Shown here piece by piece: positions 56,849 through 64,000 of a stretch of 64,000 nucleotides of DNA. A program made the translations under genes and the position numbers. Numbering within the stretch: the first letter of the stretch is position 1; every line of letters begins with the position of its first letter. The notes under the pieces are model-generated. The model searched no databases. It saw only the letters and a list, made by a program, of their open reading frames with translations, and was not told the DNA's origin. Origin of the DNA: Irpex lacteus (taxonomy: Eukaryota; Basidiomycota; Agaricomycetes; Polyporales; Irpicaceae); contig MQVO02000022.1 in NCBI GenBank assembly GCA_001986395.2, forward strand, positions 480,347-544,346, given 5' to 3'.

Positions 56849-58366
56849 TCATTGCAGACATGCGAGTAGCAAAACAAACGCCGACAGCACCCAAGGAAGG
56901 TAGGATATCCGTAGACGGACCTGTGCATTCTGAACAGGCGTAATAGATGGAGTTACTGAAGCTGAGGTATTGGTTAAGTTGAGAGGGGTGCTAGTCATAT
57001 CTGGCACTATGGGTTTGTTGAGTGAAGTCCACGAGAAGACACAGTATACACTTTCGAGATTACTCACAAGCCGTTGCAGATGCCGTCGCGTTAGTACTGA
57101 CAGAACCGGACGATGCGGCAGAAGCCACTGCTTGAGTACCATTGGCAGCTCTGTCTCAACCAATAAGCATTTGTAACGGAATGTAGTGTTATAATGCTCA
57201 CGGGCAGAATGTGAGGGTGTAATCCGTGTTCAAGCCGGAGTCACAAGTCCATAACGCAGTATTGGAGGATTCGTCGAAAGCGTACGCGTATGCGTCGGGA
57301 CAATTGCCCTCTGCACATTGGGTATTAGCTATCATAACTTCCCGCCCCTTTCTTCTAGCTCACTGAAGAAGTCGTAGAACTGCACGCCAGAAGGTGGGCA
57401 TGTTGCCGCTGTGTCATGACTGCCAGAGCAGCAATTAGCAGAATCAGCTAACAGAGACGGTCAGCCTCAAGGGTTTCTTGCATCGTTAGAAAACGTACTC
57501 GGGTTGCCATCCAAGTTAGCGAAGCAGGCCGATTTACACCCTACGGGAAACCCAGTGGAGTCAAACGGCCCTTGAATCTGCTGTGGACCTGTTCATCCAA
57601 TCAGCGTGTGAGCCGCCCAGTGGTGATGTATCGCACATACAGATTGGGCCAAGATCGACAGGGCAACTTGCCATAGGGCAGCTCGCGCTCGGCGTTATGC
57701 TCATGGGCAAATCGTAGCCATCTACCAGCGAGACTAATAAAACACAGGCATATAGTTGAGATGGAGGGTCACAGAACACCGAAGGTTAGCATACCGTCAT
57801 AGAAATCTCTATTCCCATCTCCCTGTAAGGTCCATTCTGCCACAGTTGCTGGAGGAACGCCTGTCCCGGTGGTAGGGTCACACAGCAATCCTCCGTTGCA
57901 CCAACCTGTGAGACAGGTCGGCCCAGCAGTAATCGTGAAGTCGCAGTCTCGGCGTCCCTACACAAGTGGTTTTAAGGATGAATGATTGATGCTAGAGCAA
58001 CATGTAAGGTCGACGCACCCATATCCGCCCAGCCTTCCAGTTATCGGGCACGCCGAAACTTACTGAGGTCCCAGGCTGTGCTTCCCACCCTGTTGGAAAA
58101 TCCGGCTTTGCTGTTCCAGCCGACATGTCGGTGTACATCTACGGCCGTTGCGATACATTCAACACGATCAAGCATGACCGCCACTAGAAGCAATACTTAC
58201 GGCCGGCCTGTAAAACAACGTAAATCCAGTGCATTCTCGAGCTCATTCATAGGACGTACCATATCGTGAAAGGGCACGCGTTGACCACGGTGAACTGTCT
58301 CCCATGCACTGCGCGGTCAGTGCCCGCCATTAACGCTGATAAGATTCCCAGTAATTGCCATGGCAT
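56849..58366 (-). CDS. Thaumatin-like protein with predicted GPI anchor
   Basis: Fungal thaumatin-like proteins sit in or on the wall; several bind or cut beta-1,3-glucan (GH152). Ten minus-strand exons in frame, 337 residues: 58366-58260, 58207-58201, 58138-58019, 57957-57795, 57733-57641, 57588-57499, 57447-57364, 57310-57202, 57150-57068 and 57006-56849. Signal peptide MPWQLLGILSALMAGTDRAV, then FTVVNACPFTIWPAMYTD, GTSVSFGVPDNWKAGRIWGR, CLTGWCNGGLLCDPTTG, PPATVAEWTLQGDGNRDFYD, VSLVDGYDLPMSITPS, CPMASCPVDLGP, FDSTGFPVGCKSACFANLDG, CPDAYAYAFDESSNTALWTC and TDYTLTFCP. The R, E and D residues of the acidic cleft (GRIWGR, AEWTLQ, VDGYD) are present. A Ser/Ala/Thr-rich stalk and a hydrophobic end (YLPWVLSAFVLLLACLQ) indicate GPI attachment. 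Exon 2 is only 7 nt and encodes part of W-P-A. Confidence 0.92.
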
Positions 58367-58991
58367 CCAGAAGTTACGCATATCGAATGCACTCGTGAGT
58401 AATCCAGCACTTCAGTCCGTTGAACGTTCCCTCAGCAACGTTTTGTGGTAGCCAGATGCCGTACGAGTCGCGGCGAGTGTTGTCCTTTGCGTCTGAAGGT
58501 GACGGTAGAGAAAAGAGGTGGTCAAGAGGTCCGCAGCATCCTCCCAAGAGTAAATTTGGACTCCAACCACGCCCAAGAATACTTGTGCGACTTTTGCCAA
58601 GTTGCGTGGGTTGTGGCGCTCCAACAACTCGAGGCAGAAATGCATCCGGTTCGAGCATTGTGGCGGCCACGTGAGATCCTCGTGTTTTCGCCGATCAGGG
58701 TGATTCCTGGGTGATGCGTACGGAAGGCGGGGTTGTCTCACCGGAACGTTTCACCAGGTTTCAGAGCAACAACTCGGTCGGCGGACAGCTGGCCATTGAA
58801 AATGTCGATGAAGTACAACGGCGAATGGCTATGCACTACAAAATAGTTGCGTTACTGCTAACTTGAATGAAAACCGTATGTACCAGCAACAAAACGTTGG
58901 CTGACTTCCTTGTAATTCGGGATCTGGGCTCGACTAAGCGAGGGTGACAGATCGCAGAATCATCACGCCGGTGGAACTCCCATAGGCGAAG
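58367..58991. other. Divergent intergenic region
   Basis: Shared upstream space of the thaumatin-like (minus) and expansin-like (plus) genes. No further gene seen. Confidence 0.45.
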
Positions 58992-58999
58992 TATAAAAA
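58992..58999 (+). promoter_or_regulatory. TATA box of the expansin-like gene
   Basis: TATAAAAA about 117-124 bp before the ATG at 59116; the leader between them is C/T-rich. Confidence 0.5.
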
Positions 59000-59115
59000 C
59001 GCGGCTTGCCCTGAACATTTCTACGGTCGTTCTCGGATACGTTCGCTCTCTGAGAAACCTCTCTCTTATCCTCACATTCATTTAAACACCACACTCATTT
59101 CAAAACCCCCTCAGA

Positions 59116-59694
59116 ATGGCACGCATCAGTCACGCAGGAGCTGCTCTTTCCATTGCAATTTCTCTGCTACTTTTTCGCGCTCGTGTCACACGCCGCAGTC
59201 ATCGCTGGCCATGCAAATGTCCCCGCAAAGCGACACACAGTCCCCGCTCAGCTAAACATCGCGAACGCGACCGAGCACGAGCTGACTAAACGCTACACAG
59301 TCAACAAGTCCAAGTGGACTTATTACGAGACAGGGAAGGGAGCTTGTGGAGGTACCAACAAAGATAGCGACTGGGTATGTACATCTTTGAAGTGTAAGAT
59401 ATAGTTCTGATTTTTAACTCGCGAAATAGATTGTCGCCATCGACTCCAATCGTTTCAATAGCGGCAACTGGTGCTGGAAAACTATTGAGCTTTTCTACAA
59501 TGGCAAGAGTGCCAAAGCTCAAGTGGTTGACAGCGTACGTCCATGTCCGAACTCCTATCAAATGACGTTACTAACTTCAGCTGTGTATCTAGTGCCCAGG
59601 TTGTGGCGATGGAAATCTTGATCTCAGCCCCGGTCTCTTCCAGTATTTCGACTCCTTGGACAAAGGTGTCTTATACGGCGCGTACAACGCGTGA
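59116..59694 (+). CDS. Expansin-like small secreted protein (RlpA-type double-psi beta-barrel), one frameshift
   Basis: Single-domain DPBB proteins related to expansins, loosenins and barwin bind and may loosen polysaccharide. Exons 59116-59374, 59430-59534 and 59593-59694 give about 154 residues. Signal peptide starts MARISHAGAALSIAISLLLF; a propeptide ends in ELTKR (likely Kex2 site). The barrel shows WTYYETGKGACGGTN, IVAIDSNRFNSGNWCWKTIE, AKAQVVDS and CPGCGDGNLDLSPGLFQYFD, ending GVLYGAYNA. The catalytic-type Asp of DLSPGLF is retained. The T-run at 59171-59175 has one T too many: the leader ends one frame away from the mature protein and exon 1 is 259 nt instead of 258. No CBM is attached. 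Confidence 0.85.
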
Positions 59695-60165
59695 TCTATG
59701 ATGTTGATTTACTGCTATATATTATGCTCTGCTTGGCTCATTTATCCGTGTTGTTGCAATACCCGATAGTCCTCATATGCAAATGAGGTACCCCACACTC
59801 CTTTGGTTGTCAGTTTCCCTGCCTTCCGTAGTTTATAACCATCTTAATCCCGTCGCTGTAGCTGCTATCACGAGTTCACATGTTCTATACCGTAGATCGC
59901 GCCCTGTTCATTTACACTGTATCTCCGTGCATTGCGCATCATGCCCTCGGGTTGTTGACGCAGTCGCACTCAAATTTAACTCAATCATAATCGCTGCTCG
60001 TTTTCAGTTACCGATTTCGACTGTTTGCTACCCTCTCTAGCTAGTGAGCACGTTAAATGGCACCAGTCCTCTGAGATTGATGCACAATGATTTTATTTAC
60101 GAGCCTTCCATGACGGGCGAAGTATACACTACATCGGGAATTTGCATGCGACAGTTCTCCATTTT
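59695..60165. other. Convergent intergenic region
   Basis: Between the expansin-like and LysM-like stop codons; nothing recognised. Confidence 0.5.
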
Positions 60166-60918
60166 TCACTGGCAAAGACCTTCACCCCAGTGTCCCTCGC
60201 ATCCATCCTCACTGACGCAGTACTACACATATAAGTAGTATGTTGTCAGAGAGTGTCATACACGTGCGCAGAACGTGACACTCTTACCGGTTCTCCGATA
60301 ACCAGGTTGTCGCACTTATCATCAACGTTGTCGTTCATCTGGACGAACTGAGCGACGCTCGTGACGTTGGTGGTTGGTTTGAGCAGGTAGTTGCAGGTAG
60401 TCTCAGTGGCCGTTGCATTGAGAGTACAGACAGGAGTAAATTCTGCATAATTAAGGCCAAAATCCGTCAGGTTAGATCACAAGGACTGGGTCATGTAGCA
60501 AGCAATGGTAATGACGTACGTCTCAGACAGACTACCTCTTGATTAATCGGTGCATTGCCTGGGGAATAAAAAATCGGCATATGAGCGAGGATTTTTATCA
60601 TCGAAGTATAGAACATACATGTGATGCCGGGATTGTATTCCTCGATCGTGGACACAGGTACGGCAGACCAGGCGGTAATATCTTGGCAGCTCTCAGTTGA
60701 TCTAACTAGGCCTTGAAAACATGCCCATGAATCTGATGGAAGCCTTGCTTACTTTGGTCGATACGTCTCTTTGAAACAGTGAGTAGCAAGTTATGACGTA
60801 GATCTCACTGACACGCACCAACACATTGGACACGAGGTCCCCAAGCCTGAACAAGGCTGGTAGCACAAGCAGCCGTAACGGCAAGCGATGCGACTTTGGC
60901 CAAAGATATCATCGCCAT
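60166..60918 (-). CDS. Secreted LysM-like protein
   Basis: Five minus-strand exons in frame: 60918-60819, 60705-60619, 60558-60520, 60442-60288 and 60222-60166; 145 residues. Signal peptide MAMISLAKVASLAVTAACAT. Two cysteine-bracketed LysM-like units follow: SCQDITAWSAVPVSTIEEYN with PGITCNAPINQEVVC, and TCNYLLKPTTNVTSVAQFVQ with CDNLVIGEPYC. Spacing and the EYNPGI/..VC signature match fungal LysM domains, which bind chitin or its fragments and in pathogens hide them from host receptors. Ends EDGCEGHWGEGLCQ. The LysM assignment is by eye and moderate; the first unit is clearer than the second. No catalytic domain is attached, so it would be a stand-alone binding protein. Confidence 0.68.
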
Positions 60919-60966
60919 GATCTAGAGGTCGGTGAAAGTATCAAAGACGGTCAACTGACATGTGCC

Positions 60967-60972
60967 TTTATA
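60967..60972 (-). promoter_or_regulatory. TATA box of the LysM-like gene
   Basis: TATAAA on the minus strand, about 49-54 bp upstream of the ATG at 60918. Confidence 0.45.
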
Positions 60973-63221
60973 CCACTTCCAATCCAACCTCCGGAGAATC
61001 AAAGGTTGTCGTGTCCAACGTGGCTCGTCATCTATAAACACAAGTCACCGCATGATCACCATCCATTGAGCATAAGAATCACCAATGCAGAGACCTGTCA
61101 AAGCGGCATACTGCCGCTTCCGAGATTTATTCGACTGCAGATACTTGTGCGTTGTCCGAAGAACACCGTGATCAACCGCCCTTGAGGCAGGTCCGCATTG
61201 AATTACAGCCTGTAAGCTCGAGTGAGTTATGCTTTCCTTTGCGGTCTGGACTCTTTGACAGACGAACAGGAGAACGTACCTAATTCACATGATTACCTAT
61301 CAATACCTAGAGAACCAATGGCCACCGTGACGTTTTATATCCATACTCGGGGTGGAATGCGTACCTCTAAGTACTGCAAGAGAATCGGAGCGCTCAGTTC
61401 TTGGGAGGGTGTGACACCCATCTCCCGAGCGCATTGACAATCTCGATACCAAGCTTGAACAGTTCTCTGTGGAACTATACGCCCATATGTTCCCTCATTC
61501 GAGCTTGGCCCTTACAGACTTGTCTCGGTGGATCAAGGACCGGATTGAAGCATACGGATGTATAAGTACTGTCACAATAGGCTTCCGTGAAATTCACCGT
61601 GATTTAATTATATAGCGCAGTGACCTGTCTCAATACATAGCTAACAAATTATCAGTCATTGTGCGTCACCGTATAACTATCAGTCAATGGTCTTACAATG
61701 ATAAACGGCCTAGAGAGTGGTATATCTGCCAGAGTCACCGTGGCTGCTTTGTCGTATGTCAGATTCTGTTGCACATGATCAGAATCTGTATGCTTATGCG
61801 GTGCTGCTTGTACCCATGGTAATATTCAAGCTTTAAGGCGCGGTGCCAGTGGTCGACATCATGCGGAACTCACTTCAACTTGAAGTTCAAGTTGGTTCAA
61901 GTTCAAAGTGCCTCGCGATCCTGGGATCCGGAACGTCGGAGTTGAATTTGCCGAGCGGCAACAGCCACGAAACGCCCAAAGGCACACCGACGCCTGCGTC
62001 TCGTGCCTTCGAATTCAAAGCACTTTCTATCACATCTATTGTCTCCAATTCGCGTGTGTCGAGTACATATATGTTAGAACAGTGCGAAAAAGGAAAGACC
62101 TCCAACCTAAAGATGGGTAGTCTTGATATGAATGCAGAGGCAGGTTCACGAGCCTACCATGGTGCGTCTTTACTTCAGATATCTTTGCAGACCATAACTG
62201 ACTGAATAGCTCACTTCACGACTCTGTAGATTTGCATTCGATCTTTACAGCACTAACGCTATTTAGGACCTAGCCATCGAGCACATAGGTCCGAGTCAGG
62301 CTCGGTAGTTCTTCTACCTCCCATACGTATGCCACTATTCTTCGGTTAGAAGCCTGTCTAGAACATGCTTCCTGCGCCCTACACCACCAAAACACCAGGC
62401 CGTCTTCTTCGAAGCTCCTTGCGTGTCTCTAGTAGCATTGAGCTCATGCTGTTCAGAGCGATCATGGTTGCAAACAAGTCGCATACGACAATGGCAATGG
62501 CCGATCTCGCACCCCTTATTACAGCGAGATTTGTCACCTGTCATTCGTGAGCTGTGTACTTCGTCCCAACAGAACTACTCGAACTGTAGCATGTCGCTTG
62601 CTACACCTACGTTCGTAGCTACGATACAAACATCTTTGCGGAGGTGAGTACCTGCTCAGTGCTGGTTTCAAGGGCACTTATGGATCTTTGATGTGTCAAT
62701 ACTTGATAATTGACACTAGGCGTTGATCAATTAGGCCCGAGACAAGATGCACTAGGCTACTACTGTATGGCCTATATCATCTGAAATCTGGACAGGTGTT
62801 GCTGTTACCAGTCCCAACGCTAGCACTGTAATATGCGGTGCGGGTGAGTATAGCCTCGACATTTGCAATATGCGTCAAGATGCCTTTCATGGAGTAAGCT
62901 CTGTGCTTGTTTCCTCTGTTGTTTGATGTCCTCACGCGTACATTATTGCCACAGTATCGGCTGTGACCACTCTGCATCAACATTGGCGCGATAGGCAGAG
63001 ATGTTGAGATGCATCATGCATGCCATCTTTCATCGCCTCCGCCTGGGACGAAGACCTTTATAGCAGATATATAATCAAGTAGGGGGTGTTCATACGCCGT
63101 GGTTAACTCGCAGGCTTTTCTCCCCGTATATTACAGCTCCGGGTAAGTACATCAACGCATCCTTGGATTCTATTTACACCATCCTACTTTGGACAACTCC
63201 GCCAACTGCCACTTCAGTATT
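60973..63221. other. 2.2-kb intergenic region
   Basis: No supported gene. It includes the imperfect hairpin at 61871-61910. Confidence 0.4.
61871..61910. repeat. Imperfect inverted repeat (hairpin)
   Basis: CACTTCAACTTGAA at the left end pairs with TTCAAGTTCAAAGTG at the right with one or two bulged bases, around a loop that repeats TTCAAGTT. Forms a roughly 13-bp stem. Confidence 0.6.
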
Positions 63222-64000
63222 ATGTCAACACCGTCGTGGGTTCGTACTCTGCACACCACACGCACGGTAGTATTAGGTACGTACTGGATGGTAGATGAAG
63301 CAATGAGGTTACTAATGGTGTTTATATGGATCAGGCTCTCTGCTCGTGTTCTCAGCTATAGGCCTAGCTACTAGCGCAGCGTATCTGTCATTTCTCGAAT
63401 TCATAACAGAGCAAGCGAGGGTCCCGCAAGCTCCTGCTGAATTTGCTGTGGCTATACCCGTGGTTACATTGGTCCTTATCGTCCCAATGTCAGTGCAAAT
63501 CTCCCAACGACGGCCTGTACCCGCGAAATACTGATACCCGTTCTGCAGATTCATAGTTGACTTCGTCCTGAGAGGCGCTTTTACTTCCATGATTGTCGTC
63601 GAGCTTCCCGTCCTCGGTACGCTGATTTACACTAACCCCTCCTCAAAAACCTCTCATTTGTCGTTAAGGACTATTGTCTGCGTTGTGGCTTGTGGACGCG
63701 GCGTGGTCGTCCTCTCTCCTTTCGCAGCTTCAGCCCACTTGTGGTATGAGGCCTGGCAGATATCTAATCCAAGCGCAGGTTGATCTGATACATCAAGTCT
63801 GCACATACACGAAACTTACAGTCGCTTTTGGCTGGCTGACCTGGATCCTTCGTATGTATACCCACCTCAGGTATGCGATGGCTTCTGATAATGTCGTAGT
63901 GCTCGCATACTTCCCAACGCTCCTTACGGTGTCCATCATCGGTTCTCGGAAGGGAGCATCCGTGTGGAAGTTGAGTGTCCGCAACTGTGACTTTGGATAC
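63222..64000 (+). CDS. MARVEL-like four-TM membrane protein, 3' end outside window
   Basis: Exons 63222-63276, 63335-63488, 63549-63616, 63669-63743, 63798-63851 and 63900 onward keep frame; the split at 63743/63798 (54-nt intron) is preferred over reading straight through. Begins MSTPSWVRTLHTTRTVVLGS. Hydrophobic segments: LLVFSAIGLATSAAYLSFLE, FAVAIPVVTLVLIVPM, SMIVVELPVLGLLSALWLVD (across a junction), and LTVAFGWLTWILLLAYFPTL. The cluster of an Asp-Ala-Ala after TM3 and a Cys loop before TM4 fits basidiomycete MARVEL-like proteins, which organise membrane domains or vesicle traffic. Function unproven; the C-terminal tail is cut by the window. Confidence 0.65.

Overview
The window is nuclear DNA of a filamentous fungus, most likely a wood- or litter-decaying Agaricomycete (Basidiomycota). 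Genes are dense with 45-90 nt GT-AG introns. The content is typical of that group: a CBM1-linked CE15 glucuronoyl esterase, a GH44 glucanase, a DUF6533 membrane protein, F-box-like proteins, small secreted cysteine-rich proteins, a GPI-type thaumatin-like protein and an expansin-like protein. I saw no rRNA, tRNA, CRISPR array, phage or convincing transposon.

Layout. 1-9.3 kb: CBM1-CE15 esterase (minus, cut by the window edge), an F-box-like gene (plus), an Old Yellow Enzyme (minus) and a GH44 glycoside hydrolase (minus). 10.4-15.3 kb: tandem paralogous FAD monooxygenases (plus). 15.4-33.5 kb is a housekeeping block: IML1 (GATOR1/SEACIT subunit), a DUF6533 protein, ATG12, ATG27, a NYN-domain protein, an F-box/LRR-like protein and an FtsJ-like methyltransferase. 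33.5-47.1 kb is gene-poor; I could support only an unidentified minus-strand exon chain (39.2-39.6 kb) and a small four-exon orphan (41.3-41.85 kb). 47.1-53.0 kb: cytosolic/mitochondrial-type glycyl-tRNA synthetase and LDB17, both intact. 54.9-60.9 kb is a run of secreted-protein genes: two paralogous 8-cysteine proteins, a thaumatin-like GPI protein, an expansin-like DPBB protein and a LysM-like protein. A MARVEL-like membrane protein runs off the right end.

Functional themes. CE15 and GH44 would act on lignin-carbohydrate esters and beta-glucan/xyloglucan in plant walls. IML1, ATG12 and ATG27 belong to nutrient-controlled TORC1/autophagy. The 55-61 kb run looks like a small secretome island acting at the cell surface or on a partner.

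Two features cut across the annotation. First, many otherwise well-conserved genes are broken by single-base indels, often in short homopolymers. Even the housekeeping genes IML1 and ATG27 are affected, so uncorrected sequencing errors are a better general explanation than mass pseudogenisation. Second, micro-exons are common: 7 nt in the thaumatin-like gene, 11 and 12 nt in the DUF6533 gene, 13 and 14 nt in the esterase. Two introns look like GC-AG introns. Gene models below were joined by hand from reading frame, splice sites and remembered family patterns; no search was run.
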